From contig BTPG01000004.1 in the NCBI GenBank assembly GCA_036245525.1, forward strand, positions 44,376,588 through 44,440,587: a stretch of 64,000 bases of DNA, written 5' to 3'. Below are positions 23,501 to 30,404 of this stretch, piece after piece. The notes under the pieces are model-generated. The model saw only the letters and a program-made list of their open reading frames with translations. It did no database searches and was not told the origin of the DNA. This DNA comes from Semisulcospira habei (Eukaryota > Mollusca > Gastropoda > Semisulcospiridae). The position numbers were made by a program, and so were the translations under genes. Within the stretch, counting starts at the first letter, position 1; each line of letters opens with the position of its first letter.

Positions 23501-24107
23501 TCGGGCTGCTGTTTACTCCCTACTTGTATTCTGAGACCAAGCTACAATTAAATGAAGTCTGTTAATTATAGAACAAAATCAGCAAGTAGAAATGGTGAAT
23601 GCATTGCATGTCATGATCAACAAATATAAACCAACCAGAACATAGCAGTTTGTTAGGTGTGTGTGTGTGTGTGTTCGGTTTGTGTGTGCATGTGTATTCA
23701 GTGTGTGTGATTATGTTTGTATGCGTGTATGTGATTGAGTGTGTATGTGTTCGTGCGTGTGTGTGTATGGTGTGTGTTTATGTGCGTGTGTTTGTGTGTG
23801 TGTGTTGGGTTTGTTTGTGTATCTTTCTAGACCATGTCAAAAATGAATTGCCAGAACACGTAATAACTTTCTCCAGAGCTATAGAGTTGACACGTACTCT
23901 ATTCACCAATGAATACCTGGCCCGTGAGATGGACCCTACACACGAGATCAAGGTTTTGCTATCAGCTTAGCGCCTGTTACCGTTTGCGTTGCGGGGATCA
24001 GTCACCATGTGGTACATGCATTGAAACAAATAGAGTTTTTTTTTAAAAAAGCACCCTCTTACTTTTTTCCCGTTGACGAAAAACACTAGCAGCTCCTCAG
24101 TCCCCAT
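3371..24107 (-). CDS. XDH: Xanthine dehydrogenase/oxidase, first seven coding exons
   Basis: Xanthine dehydrogenase oxidises hypoxanthine and xanthine to urate in purine breakdown, passing electrons from a molybdenum site through two 2Fe-2S clusters to FAD. Seven exons (24063-24107, 12986-13043, 10961-11057, 7708-7816, 7435-7561, 7047-7108, 3371-3469) join in phase to 597 bases, or 199 codons. Every inner border is GT-AG. In the joined frame the cluster I ligands are C44, C49, C52 and C74, and the cluster II ligands are C114, C117, C149 and C151. Each sits one residue above the position I recall for the mammalian enzyme. The rest (FAD and molybdopterin domains) must lie beyond the left window edge. 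Introns hold a DNA transposon, LINEs and many MITEs. No break is seen in the exons. Aldehyde oxidase is the main alternative, as the N-terminal domains are alike. Confidence 0.9.
3630..3717. mobile_element. Palindromic MITE, family B (GTCGCGATGATTCC arms)
   Basis: The palindrome reads CCCTTTGACAGTCGGTAGCG and returns as its complement, ending AAAGGGTTAA. The centre is GATTCCTTTAGGAATC. Relatives are at 8216-8301, 14399-14447 (half), 41135-41232 and 42993-43108. The ends resemble TTAA-inserting (piggyBac-type) elements. Confidence 0.8.
3975..4066. mobile_element. Decayed foldback, family F
   Basis: Carries the arm CCCAACGAGGAAAAAAGCAC..ACAGTTACAAC, with only a short returning arm (GTTGTAACTGTCTTTT). 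Fuller copies are at 17709-18010 and 45419-45772. Confidence 0.55.
4175..6943 (-). pseudogene. LINE with endonuclease remnant and reverse transcriptase
   Basis: The longest part is an open frame of about 636 codons (6085-4175). It has [20 protein letters not shown], the [10 protein letters not shown] catalytic box and a C-terminal CCHH-type finger ([12 protein letters not shown] region) just before the stop. Upstream, frames 6281-6066, 6651-6172 and 6911-6531 are pieces of one polyprotein broken by frameshifts. One break lies at a T15 run near 6322-6336. The endonuclease part begins at about 6943 with a DFNA-like region, so the element is 5'-truncated. The aspartate expected before the final catalytic histidine reads as tyrosine (CHTYHRL). 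It sits in XDH intron 6 in the same direction as the gene. Confidence 0.85.
7047..7108 (-). CDS. XDH: XDH exon 6, 2Fe-2S cluster II
   Basis: Encodes [16 protein letters not shown], with the last two cysteines of cluster II. The acceptor is TTGCAG and the donor is GTACTA. Confidence 0.92.
7252..7318. mobile_element. Palindromic MITE, family C
   Basis: Arms CAAGAGGCGTATATTCTCATGA and complement around a CCCCTGAGGCTGCAGGGG centre. It belongs to a family with a TCATGAGCCCC core (also at 13278, 18108, 20945, 26330, 34780, 39218, 43396 and half at 44063). It lies in XDH intron 5. Confidence 0.8.
7435..7561 (-). CDS. XDH: XDH exon 5, 2Fe-2S cluster II
   Basis: Encodes [20 protein letters not shown], with the first two cysteines of the second cluster. 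The acceptor is TTGCAG and the donor GTGAGA splits a glycine codon. Confidence 0.92.
7708..7816 (-). CDS. XDH: XDH exon 4
   Basis: One base plus 36 codons. Encodes [13 protein letters not shown] (fourth cysteine of cluster I) and TTVEGIGS. The donor is GTAAAA and the acceptor is ..GTTAG. Confidence 0.9.
7865..8062. mobile_element. TTAA-flanked palindromic MITE, family A
   Basis: Ends TTAACTCATTCTACCCC and GGGGTAGAATGAGTTAA. The inner palindrome reads GATCGACCATGATAGTTCAAGG, but the second arm lacks part of the GGCGCC centre. Close to the copies at 34513 and 43656. Confidence 0.85.
8216..8301. mobile_element. Palindromic MITE, family B
   Basis: GTGCTTTTTGTCACGATGATTC and complement, ending CAAAGGGTTA. 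It has diverged slightly from the copy at 3630. Confidence 0.75.
8446..8685. mobile_element. TTAA-flanked palindromic MITE, family A
   Basis: TTAACTCATTCAGCCC at the left and GGGCTGAATGGGTTAA at the right, with a GGCGCC-centred palindrome between. An ATTGTCATT-type short repeat has been added in the right arm near 8612-8640. Confidence 0.85.
9043..9842. mobile_element. Family A MITE split by an RTE fragment
   Basis: The left part 9043-9161 and right part 9758-9842 are the two halves of a TTAA-flanked family A element. They are separated by a LINE fragment. The sequence CCAGATTAATCT occurs on both sides of the insert (9150-9161 and 9758-9769). Confidence 0.85.
9162..9756 (+). mobile_element. 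5'-truncated RTE-like LINE 3' end with (TAAG)n tail
   Basis: A frame open from 9162 to the stop at 9729 encodes the C-terminal part of a non-LTR reverse transcriptase: [18 protein letters not shown], then [13 protein letters not shown], then [15 protein letters not shown]. After the stop comes GTAAGTAAGTAAG. The insert is bounded by a 12 bp perfect target-site duplication. The catalytic domain is absent, so the copy is dead. It differs in sequence from the RTE copies at 1 and 47486. Confidence 0.88.
10411..10480. mobile_element. Tiny TTAA-flanked element
   Basis: Seventy bases, TTAATCCTTTAACTGCTA to TAGCAGTCAAACGGTTAA, with imperfect inverted ends. It shares its right TTAA with the next MITE. 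Confidence 0.5.
10477..10785. mobile_element. Family A MITE with triplicated right arm
   Basis: The left arm is single. The right arm (GGCGCCAAGCTAATCTGGCAC..GGTCGATACAT) is repeated three times in tandem, at about 10560-10614, 10614-10670 and 10670-10710. Confidence 0.82.
10784..10864. mobile_element. Palindromic MITE, family G
   Basis: GCGGCCAGCCGCATCCAGATGC and complement around GGCTTATGCC, flanked by ACTCATT and AATGAGTTTAA. A second copy is at 14255-14334. Confidence 0.8.
10961..11057 (-). CDS. XDH: XDH exon 3, 2Fe-2S cluster I
   Basis: Encodes [18 protein letters not shown], carrying three of the four cysteines of the first iron-sulphur cluster. The acceptor is GTGCCCAG. The donor GTATCC leaves phase 2, which matches the single leading base of exon 4. 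Confidence 0.9.
11238..11370. mobile_element. Family A MITE, decayed right end
   Basis: TTAACCCATAAGCCC at the left. The palindrome GATCGACCATGATTTTCCAAGG..GGTTGGTGTCA is followed by its complement. No clear right TTAA is seen. Confidence 0.7.
11480..12044 (+). repeat. Decayed SINE copy split by T/G-rich sequence
   Basis: Two matched segments of the 390 bp SINE remain, at about 11565-11625 (CCCTACTGTCTACGCTGCCTGTAG..) and 11975-12044 (CACGTCCTCAGAAAG..GGACGTTAAGCAATG). Between them lies a TTTTTGTTTG-rich stretch of about 330 bases with no gene. Confidence 0.6.
12218..12434. mobile_element. Family A palindromic MITE
   Basis: The palindrome GATCGACCATGATAATTCAAGG..GGCGCC spans 12258-12354, with CAAATGGGTTAA at the right end. 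Confidence 0.82.
12645..12765. repeat. Imperfect inverted repeat
   Basis: GGTCTTTGGGCAGTGCGGCGACGGCC pairs imperfectly with GGCCGTCTCCACACTGCCAGAAGACC. Probably a further decayed foldback MITE. Confidence 0.5.
12986..13043 (-). CDS. XDH: XDH exon 2
   Basis: Nineteen codons plus one base, encoding a [12 protein letters not shown] segment typical of the family. The acceptor is ..CAACAG and the donor is GTATCC. The last base joins exon 3 to make a leucine codon. Confidence 0.85.
13278..13347. mobile_element. Palindromic MITE, family C
   Basis: AAGAGACACGCATACATCCTCATGA around CCCCCGCAGTCGCGGGGG. The surrounding TTAACCACTTAACAGCC (13235) and AAGGGGTTAAGG (13465) may be the real ends of a ~240 bp element. 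Confidence 0.7.
13478..14254. other. XDH intron 1 sequence, no gene seen
   Basis: No recognisable exon. It holds only a decayed trace of a family A MITE (GGCGCCAAGCTATTTTGG near 13710) and short A-runs. Confidence 0.5.
14255..14334. mobile_element. Palindromic MITE, family G
   Basis: GACGTGCCACCTCCGGATACGC and its complement around GGCTTATGCC, with ACTCATTC and GAATGCGTTAA ends. The same design as 10784-10864, with a different arm sequence. Confidence 0.75.
14399..14447. mobile_element. Half copy of family B MITE
   Basis: TTAACCCTTTGGGTGTTGGTAGCGG continues to GTCGCGATGATTCC; the second arm is missing. Confidence 0.6.
14611..15489. other. XDH intron 1 sequence, no gene seen
   Basis: AT-rich, with short frames only. 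I see no repeat family or exon I can name. Confidence 0.4.
15490..16148. repeat. Three-part foldback with CGAATCCGATA-type arms
   Basis: Three related segments of about 200 bases begin near 15492, 15703 and 15950. The first two run in the same direction (TAAGCACGAATCCGATA; CATTTTC(G/T)TTCGAAG(G/C)CGGATGCGAATTCGT; GGAAACACACAAACATGAAAA). The third is inverted. Outer parts could fold into a hairpin of several hundred bases. Confidence 0.65.
16537..16679. mobile_element. Foldback element
   Basis: The arms TTGTTTAGATC..AATTATGGCTTTTGGTC and its complement pair across a GC-rich centre (CGCGACGTCGCTAGAGCG..). Single copy in the window. Confidence 0.65.
16717..16928. mobile_element. TTAA-flanked palindromic MITE, family A
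   Basis: TTAACACATTCTACCC to GGGCTGAATGAGTTAA, with an inner palindrome GATCGAGCGTGATATTTCAAGG..GGCGCC. It lies just before the THAP transposase gene. Confidence 0.85.
17566..17593. repeat. Poly-C tract
   Basis: About 28 C in a row inside the transposase intron. Confidence 0.75.
17709..18010. mobile_element. Foldback MITE, family F
   Basis: Arms GAACCCAAAGGAGAAAGAAACACGC..TTAATATT and their complement. The inner part has AGACAAACAAGTGTACAGTC. Similar to 45419-45772. Confidence 0.75.
18108..18168. mobile_element. Family C palindromic MITE, diverged
   Basis: TCCTCATGAGCCCCTGTATATGCAGGG..CTCATGAGGA. It lies just before the second transposase exon. Confidence 0.6.
19441..20194. other. Non-coding part of the transposon, no gene seen
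   Basis: Short unrelated frames only. Likely 3' sequence of the transposase and spacer before the convergent nuclease gene. Confidence 0.4.
20195..20806. mobile_element. Decayed family A MITE carrying a SINE
   Basis: The palindrome (GGTGATGGATCAACTTTGAATG..TTAGGCGCCAAGC..GGTCGATCCATC) spans about 20195-20335. Its right flank is cut by the SINE at 20381 and resumes at 20788. Confidence 0.6.
20381..20773 (-). repeat. SINE, full copy (1)
   Basis: On the minus strand it starts CCCCACCCGGGTCTGCC and ends GGACGTTAAGCAATGTACAATC with (ATTG)n units. A 14 bp target-site duplication, ATCTGGGAAATTAG, lies at 20367-20380 and 20774-20787. About 393 bp, with no coding capacity. Confidence 0.88.
20945..21015. 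mobile_element. Family C palindromic MITE
   Basis: CAGGAGGCATTGATTCTCATGA around CCCCCACAGTTACAGGGG, with the returning arm AGAGGATCTAAGTCTCTTG. Confidence 0.65.
21117..21160. repeat. 44 bp near-perfect palindrome
   Basis: GTAAACATGTGAATCAAGTA and its complement with one mismatch, centred on TATATA. It lies about 140 bases past the end of the YqaJ gene. Confidence 0.75.
21302..23427 (-). CDS. SWIM zinc finger + YqaJ-type nuclease of the DNA transposon
   Basis: Exon A (about 23427-22909) encodes a long N-terminal part ending in a [20 protein letters not shown] segment, a SWIM zinc-binding motif (CxCx-n-CxH). The donor GTAAGG follows at 22908. Exon B (22249-21302) begins after a polypyrimidine acceptor (TTTTTTTTCCCAG). 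It carries the YqaJ/lambda-exonuclease-like fold: [28 protein letters not shown] and LVEIKCP, with [10 protein letters not shown] near the end. The D and ExK residues of the last motifs are the usual metal-binding catalytic set. The joined protein is about 490 residues. YqaJ proteins are metal-dependent exonucleases. Its role in transposition is unknown to me. No break is seen, so this gene looks more intact than the transposase. Confidence 0.82.
23656..23815. repeat. (GT)n-rich microsatellite
   Basis: Interrupted TGTG repeats of about 160 bases. Confidence 0.85.
23831..23970 (+). other. Possible orphan terminal exon
   Basis: After a CTTTCTAG acceptor-like site a frame of about 45 codons has well-mixed protein-like composition ([20 protein letters not shown]..) and ends at a TAG. 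I do not recognise it. It could equally be a chance frame inside XDH intron 1. Confidence 0.22.
24063..24107 (-). CDS. XDH: XDH exon 1 (start codon)
   Basis: Fifteen codons starting with ATG at 24107-24105. They encode an acidic start followed by [10 protein letters not shown], the first strand of the N-terminal ferredoxin-like domain. The donor GTAAGA follows directly, in phase 0. The 11 kb intron 1 lies downstream. Confidence 0.82.
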
Positions 24108-24190
24108 GCTGACGTTGAAGTGAGTTTGCCGCTGTCAGTACACAAGTGTATTTTCCTTGTACACTTATCTGAGGTGTGTCGCCTTCGGTC

Positions 24191-24198
24191 GCTATTTA
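24191..24198 (-). promoter_or_regulatory. Possible TATA-like box of XDH
   Basis: On the minus strand TTTAAATA sits in a GC-flanked setting (GGCC..GCG) about 85 bases before the XDH start codon. This is the only such box between the start codon and the upstream LINE. Inference only. Confidence 0.3.
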
Positions 24199-24337
24199 AA
24201 GGCCTACATACATGTCTCACCCTCTCCAAAGGTAAGAGCACTGACCTCGCCTTGCTCGGTCAAGGTAAAACCTGCGCCGTGGCTCAGTCGGCCGGGCACG
24301 CCTACTGTATGTAACTCAGTGCATGTGCAGTACTGAA

Positions 24338-24385
24338 AAACTCCGTATTAGGGTAGATGTGTGATCGTCATTTACAAGAGGCATA
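24338..24385 (+). repeat. Left copy of a 48 bp direct repeat
   Basis: Identical to 26294-26341 (AAACTCCGTATTAGGG..CAAGAGGCATA). The two copies flank the LINE between them. Confidence 0.85.
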
Positions 24386-26293
24386 AACCACGTGGCGGGC
24401 AGATGACCAGGCGAAGAGGTAGCTCGAACTGTCACCGGTCGAAGGCACAAGAATCCGCCGCCACCGCACGAGAGAAGAAGCGGCAAAGAGAAACCAGGGA
24501 GCCGCCACGCACCAACAGTCCGGAGTCCGTTCTCACGAAGCGTATCCAAAGGATAAACGATGAGCGAACACACCAGTCACAGTTCTCAAGCACACAGGCC
24601 CCTCGGAACCAGCGCAAGCCAGAACCGGTCCCAAAATGGATGATATAACTTCCTTGATTGACAACAAAAAAACGGTTGACATCATATACTTAGACTTTAG
24701 AAAAGCATTTGACACTGTTCCTCATGAAAGGCTTCTTCAGAAGCTAGAGGCCTATGGTGTATGTGGAAACATTTCCAATTGGATAAGAAGTTTCCTACGT
24801 GATAGAGAACAAGTGGTAAAAGTTGAAAATGCAAAATCGGATAAAATAAAGGTGCTGAGCAGCATACCTCAAGGAAGCATCCTAGGACCTATATTTACAA
24901 TATTTATAAATGACTTGCCAGACTGTGTTAATAGCATGTGCAAAATATTCGCAGACGATACTAAAATCTATAATGAATCGAGTAATAAAGACGTGTTGCA
25001 GTATGATTTGGATCACTTGCAAGAGTGGTCAGACACATGGGACTTGCATTTTAATGTAGAGAAATGCAAGGTCTTGCATGCTGGAAGGAACAATCCTGAA
25101 CATGATTACTTGATGAAAGTTAACAGCGACATTAGAAAGGTGGTATCTTGTGAGGAGGAAAGAGACTTAGGTGTTGTTTTTGATAAAGCTCTATCCTTTG
25201 ACCCCCATATTCAGAACTGTATCAATAAATCCAACAAAATGGTTGGAGTAATTAAGAGAGCCTTTATTTGGATAAGGATATTTTTAGTAAACTGTATAAA
25301 TCACTAGTCAGACCACATTTAGAATAAGCAAACACTGTATGGTACCCAGGTTTAAAGAGACAATCAGTTGCACTCGAAAGGGTACAGAGACGAGCAACAA
25401 AGTTGGTTAAAAAATGTAGAAATATGACTTACTTAGACTCAAATACTTTGGACTACGCTCCTTACGTGGTCGTAGAATACGTGGTGACTTAATACAAGTT
25501 TTTAAAATTTATAATGGCATCGACGACCTAAATTGGAATGACTTTTTTGCAGCACCAGTTTGTGACAGAACCCGAAACTCTGAAGGTAAAATCTTTGTAA
25601 GGCACTGCAACACTAACCTGCGAAAGTTCTGTTTTTCTAACAGTTGCCATTGTTTGGAATGAGTTACCAGTTTTATTAAAAAAAAGCACCTAACAAATTC
25701 TTTTAAAAACCAGCCAGGCTGGACGAATTACCAAAATTTAAAAAGATTTTCTATTCCTATGATGAATGATTTATAGGAAAATTGCATGAATAGCAGACCC
25801 ATAAAAAAATAAAGAAAGAAAGGACATTTACAAAGGCCTCACAGCCTATTTTGTCCTCACACTACTACTACTACTACTACTAAAATGGCGCAGAGCGGCC
25901 ACTACACGAGCAAACAGTTTGAACACCGGCACCGCTGAAGGCTAGCACAAGGCACAACAAACTGCAAAGCAGCCTCACACGAAGGGTCTAAGCCTAAGGC
26001 CCAAGTAACCAAAGTCCAACGACCGGTAAAGTCACAAGATAACTTCGAAACGCAGAGCTCACGACTTACACAACCGATCAGAACTAGCAAAGAAAGACTG
26101 GAGGCTGGAAGCGCGGAGCGCATGCGTGGTGAAACAGGATAGGGAGGCTGGCCGGGCTTCCGCCCAGTCTATGGTGCCCCTCTCCTGCCATAACGACCAT
26201 AATCGTACACAACGAATTTTTTGGGCTAAAATTTAGTCTAGCGAAGAAATAATCCCTTATAGTAATACCATCGGTAATGTGTTTTGAGAAAAC
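24386..26293 (+). mobile_element. Decayed CR1/Rex-like LINE between 48 bp repeats
   Basis: Reverse transcriptase sequence starts abruptly at about 24633 (DFRKAFDTVPHERLL, SIPQGSILGP, catalytic KIFADDTKIY) and reads to about 25307. It then continues in other frames (VWYPGLKRQSVALERVQRRATKL) with an in-frame TAA near 25325. The endonuclease and N-terminal part are missing. The 250 bases before it encode a basic stretch of unknown relation. A CTACTACTA tract (about 25860-25882) may be the true 3' tail, and 25883-26293 is unexplained. Upstream of the XDH start, in the opposite direction. Confidence 0.75.
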
Positions 26294-26341
26294 AAACTCC
26301 GTATTAGGGTAGATGTGTGATCGTCATTTACAAGAGGCATA
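26294..26341 (+). repeat. Right copy of the 48 bp direct repeat
   Basis: Exact match to 24338-24385. It runs straight into a family C MITE, which shows that the pre-insertion site contained that MITE. Confidence 0.85.
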
Positions 26342-26400
26342 CATTTACATGAGGCCCTGCGGCTGCAGGGGCATTATGTACATCTATGTCTGTTGCAGAT
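26330..26400. mobile_element. Family C palindromic MITE, diverged
   Basis: CAAGAGGCATACATTTACATGAGGCCCTGCGGCTGCAGGGGC with the returning arm ATGTACATCTATGTCTGTTGCAG. Confidence 0.6.
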
Positions 26401-26498
26401 GGAAGCGACCAGCGGGGAGTAGTGTGTTTGCTGTAGGAGACAAAAAAGCTCAGCTTTTTCATTGCTCAGTCGCCGGAGGGTGTAGAAATAGAAGTGAT

Positions 26499-27180
26499 CG
26501 TGTTGGAAAAAACGGTGCTCACATCGCACACATGAATGTTTCAGCCTGATTCTGGCCTGGCCGTATACACACAGAGTTTTGTGACACAGGTCTCGATTTT
26601 GTTGTAGTCACTCAATCTTTGTGTATTTCGAACATGTTTCACTTTTTTAAAAAAGTCAGGTACTGCTCTCGTCAGCGGACCAAACCTGACCACAGAAGTG
26701 TGATTTAGTTATCACATCCATCCTTCTGTTCAAAGGAATATCTGTGGATTTGTTGTTTGACGGTATTCAGTGTTTTCCGTTCATTATGAGTTGGTCGGGT
26801 TCATTGCGTCTCCCCGTGAAGCGCACTGTGGGAGGTTTACCGTGTTGGAAAAAACGGTGCTCACATCGCACACATGAATGTTTCAGCCTGATTCTGGCCT
26901 GGCCGTATACACAAAGTTTTTGTGACACAGGTCTCGATTTTGTTGTCGTCACTCAATCCTTTGTGTATTTCGAACATGTTTCACTTTAAAAAGTCAGGTA
27001 CTGCTCTCGTCAGCGGACCAAACCTGACCACAGAGGTGTGATTTAGTTATCACATCCGTCCTTCTGTTCAAAGGAATATCTGTGGATTTGTTGTTTGACG
27101 GTATTTGTTGTCCCTTCATTGTGAGTTGGTCGGGTTCATTGCGTCTCCCCGTGGAATAATTCAACTCACTGTGGGAGGTT
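26499..27180. repeat. Tandem duplication, unit about 342 bp
   Basis: The unit beginning CGTGTTGGAAAAAACGGTGC at 26499 is repeated from 26841 with few differences and ends ACTGTGGGAGGTTT. No frame runs through both copies. Confidence 0.88.
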
Positions 27181-27342
27181 TGCCACCACTAGATTGTTTT
27201 GAGTCACCAAATTTGGTGCGATTTCCTCGCCGCCGTCTATGTTACCTTCATTGCGTTTTCGCGGCGGTGTTTTCATAGAGGCATTTTGGGTTGTTTAGCG
27301 CCAGACTGTTGTACGTCACCATATTTGGTGCGATTTCAGTTT

Positions 27343-27480
27343 GTTGTTGGATTCCTCTAACCACGGCATTCTGGTTTATGCCAGTGCACAGTTTGTGGCG
27401 AGGCTGCAATCAGTTAGTTGTTGGATTCCTCTAACCACGGCATTCTGGTTTATGCCAGTGCATAGTTTGTGGTGAGGCTG
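27343..27480. repeat. Tandem duplication, period 74 bp
   Basis: GTTGTTGGATTCCTCTAACC..GCCAGTGCA.AGTTTGTGG occurs at 27343 and 27417. Confidence 0.85.
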
Positions 27481-28689
27481 TAGCTTTGCTACGACCTTCT
27501 CGTCTGCAGTTCAAGCGACGTGTATTGGCTACTGCCACGATAAGTGATGTTGTAGTCCAGCAGCTTTTCGCAATTTCTGCAGACTAAGTAGTTCGTCAAA
27601 AGAGTAACAATGGTTTGCAGGTACGAAACGAAAGTACTAATGCCATATAGTTTATGCATGGCAACAATATTTGTCCTTAGGATGGAGACATTTTTGTAGA
27701 AGTGTTTTTCGAAAGCTATTTTTCGATGTGAGGGAACCAGTCCTCGTACACCGCCCGGATAAGGTACAAGACATTTTTTGTGCATAACATTGAAAATTTC
27801 AAGCATACAAGTTACAAGTTTATTCCAGTGAGTAAATAAAAATCATCAGCAAGTAAACATGCATACATATATACGATAAAATAAGTTTAAAAGTATTATT
27901 TTTAATGCGGTAATCATAGTCGCGTCGCTAGTTTCAAAATGGCGGTCAGCGAGAAGCCTTCTAAAGAAGTCAATCAGACGCGCACGGTTGATGAAGTTTT
28001 ACTTTGCTCCTGAATTGAAACAGAGATTATTATCGATTTGAACATCTTATCAACGTCAAATACGTTATTTTTCCTGGTCTTCGCTGTTTTCGCCTTTTCC
28101 ACAGAACTCGGTCTTTTGTGGGAGGAAAGCATATCGAAAGTAAACTTCCTTTGTGCATGTTGTGCAATGTGTCAGCCGACCATCTTCAACATTCTTTGGC
28201 CGGATACAACATGCATGTTGTTCGTCTGTTTTTCAGCCTAACGGCTCTAAGTGCAGGTCTGCTCTTTTTTTAATTTATTTTATTAGTGGAGATGGGATTT
28301 TTAACTGGTCAAGCACACTCGTATCCGTTAAGCACAAGCCAGGCAGAGTGAAATCCATCTCCGAACCGTTTCCATCAAAATCACCATGTTCAGCTAAACA
28401 CCTAAATATAAAATTTTAGTTTTTGCAACCAATTCAACCAATCCGCACTCAAGTACTCACAAGGACTCTTATGATTAAGCTTTATCAGGACTGCATGAGA
28501 CACAATACAGATAGTAGCCCTCTCTATTATATTACAGGTTTTATTTATTTATTTTTATTGATTCATGTATGTATTCACTTACATATTTATTTATTATTTA
28601 TCCTTTTAATTATGGATGGAAGGAATTCCTTGATGCACATGATCACTATAGTGGTATGGTAGTGGTCACCAAGGAGAGGAAATTTGTTT
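27481..28689. other. No recognised gene
   Basis: Short frames only. An ATGGCGGTCAGCGAGAAG start at 27940 opens a 24-codon frame that could be a small exon, without support. AT-rich after 28400. Confidence 0.35.
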
Positions 28690-28845
28690 TCAATATGCAT
28701 ACATCTGTGCATATTCATAATCTATCCTTTACTTAACATGCATATTTATAGGTCCCAGGTATCCCCAACTTATTTTATTAATTTATTATTTTTTTGTTTG
28801 TTTGTTTGTTTGTGATGTATGTTTGCACATACACATCAGCATAAA

Positions 28846-29207
28846 ATGATTGATTGTACATTGTTTAACGTCCCGACAGCAACAAGACTTTCTCAGGACA
28901 TGCCTGCACTGCTTGTGAAAAAACCCAAACTAAACAGAATATTGAATGTATGTCGCCAGCTGGTCTAATACACTAAATAAACCTAACTAGACCCTTTAGC
29001 AACACACATCCAATATCAAGAGCTACAAGCAGTGCAGACAGTAGGAAGAGTTTAAAAAAGGTAAATACTGGTGAATGTACCAAGGGTAGACAGAAACACA
29101 CGCCCATGAATAGAGGGGAAAACCCACCCTGTGGGGCTGACCAGGGTCACCCTGGGAACTAAAAAGTAGTTAACCCCGCCCAAGTCCCCCAGGGTAGACC
29201 TGGGTGG
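28846..29207 (-). repeat. SINE copy (2)
   Basis: The same family as 20381-20773, slightly shorter and more diverged. No clear target-site duplication. Confidence 0.85.
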
Positions 29208-29711
29208 TTATGAGAACATACATATACACATATATGATGTGAACATAACATGTACACATATGGTAATAGGTGCATACCACCCGCTCCCCACCCCACATAC
29301 AAAACCACAGAACAAACATCTGTGCATGTTCATAGTATATCCTTTACTTGGTATTCATATGTCCTAGTTATTTAAATTTATTATTTATTTTTATTTGTTT
29401 GAAAAGTAGGTTTTGTTCATATGCTGATGTTCACATACACATATATGGTAATACTGCCCACTCCCAACCCCACTCCACAACCAGAGAACACCCACCAAAC
29501 GACACTTACATCTGTGCATGTTCATAATCTATCCTTTACTGAGCATTCATATGTCCCAGGTATCTTGACTTACTTTATCTTTTTTATTTAACCGCCATGA
29601 GATGGCATTGGTCGCCTGCTCGACATTAAACCCAAATAAGTATATATTTAAATTATTTATTTATTTTGTTTGCTTGTAATGAAGGTTTTGTACATACACA
29701 TCAGCAAACAA

Positions 29712-30102
29712 TGATTGATTGATTGTACGTTGCTTAACGTCCCGACAGCAACAAGGCTTTCTCAGGACGTGCCTGCACTGCTTGTGAAAAAAAAAAAAAA
29801 ACTAAACAGAAAATTGAATGTATGTCACCAGCCGGTCAAATACGTTAAATAAACCTACAACATGGGGCCTAAATAAAGCTAAGACTGTCTAGCAACACAC
29901 ATCCAACATCAAGAGCTACAGGCAGTGCAGACAGTTGGGAGAGTTTTAAAAAGACAAATACAGGTGAATGGACCAAGGGTAGACAGAAACACATGCCCCA
30001 GAATAGAAAGGAAACCCACCCTGTGGGGCTGACCAGGGTGACCCTGGGAACTAAAAAGTACCTAACCCCACCCAAGTCCCCCAGGGCAGACCCGGGTGGG
30101 GG
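29712..30102 (-). repeat. SINE copy (3)
   Basis: Full length, with the 13 bp target-site duplication CATCAGCAAACAA at 29699-29711 and 30103-30115. Confidence 0.88.
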
Positions 30103-30404
30103 CATCAGCAAACAAGAAAATATACACATATATAGATGGTAATAGGTGCCATACTGCCTGCTCCCAACCCTTACCTAAATACACACATAACACCGCAGAA
30201 CACCTACCAAAAGAAGGACATACACATCTGTGTATGTTCATAATTTTTAATCTATCCTTTACCTAGCATGCATATGTCCCAGGTACCTTAGACTTACTTT
30301 ATCTTATTTATTTAAATTATTTATTTATTTTGTTTGTTTTGTTTTGTTTGTTTGTAATGTAGGTTTTGTACATACACATCAGCATACAGCTCAAGAACAT
30401 ACAC

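Larger units (their letters stand above)
16990..23560. mobile_element. ISL2EU-type DNA transposon (THAP transposase + YqaJ nuclease)
   Basis: A + strand THAP/DDE transposase gene and a - strand SWIM-YqaJ nuclease gene converge within 6.6 kb of XDH intron 1. From memory, this pair of proteins marks the eukaryotic ISL2EU group of DNA transposons. I could not find the terminal inverted repeats by eye, so the ends are approximate. A family F foldback, two family C MITEs, a family A remnant and a SINE have inserted into it. Confidence 0.6.

Noticed and set aside
24228..24310. tRNA-like GGCTCAGTCGGCCGGGC stretch near the XDH start
   Set aside because: It has an A-box look-alike but no B-box and no cloverleaf by eye. 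At most a decayed SINE head.
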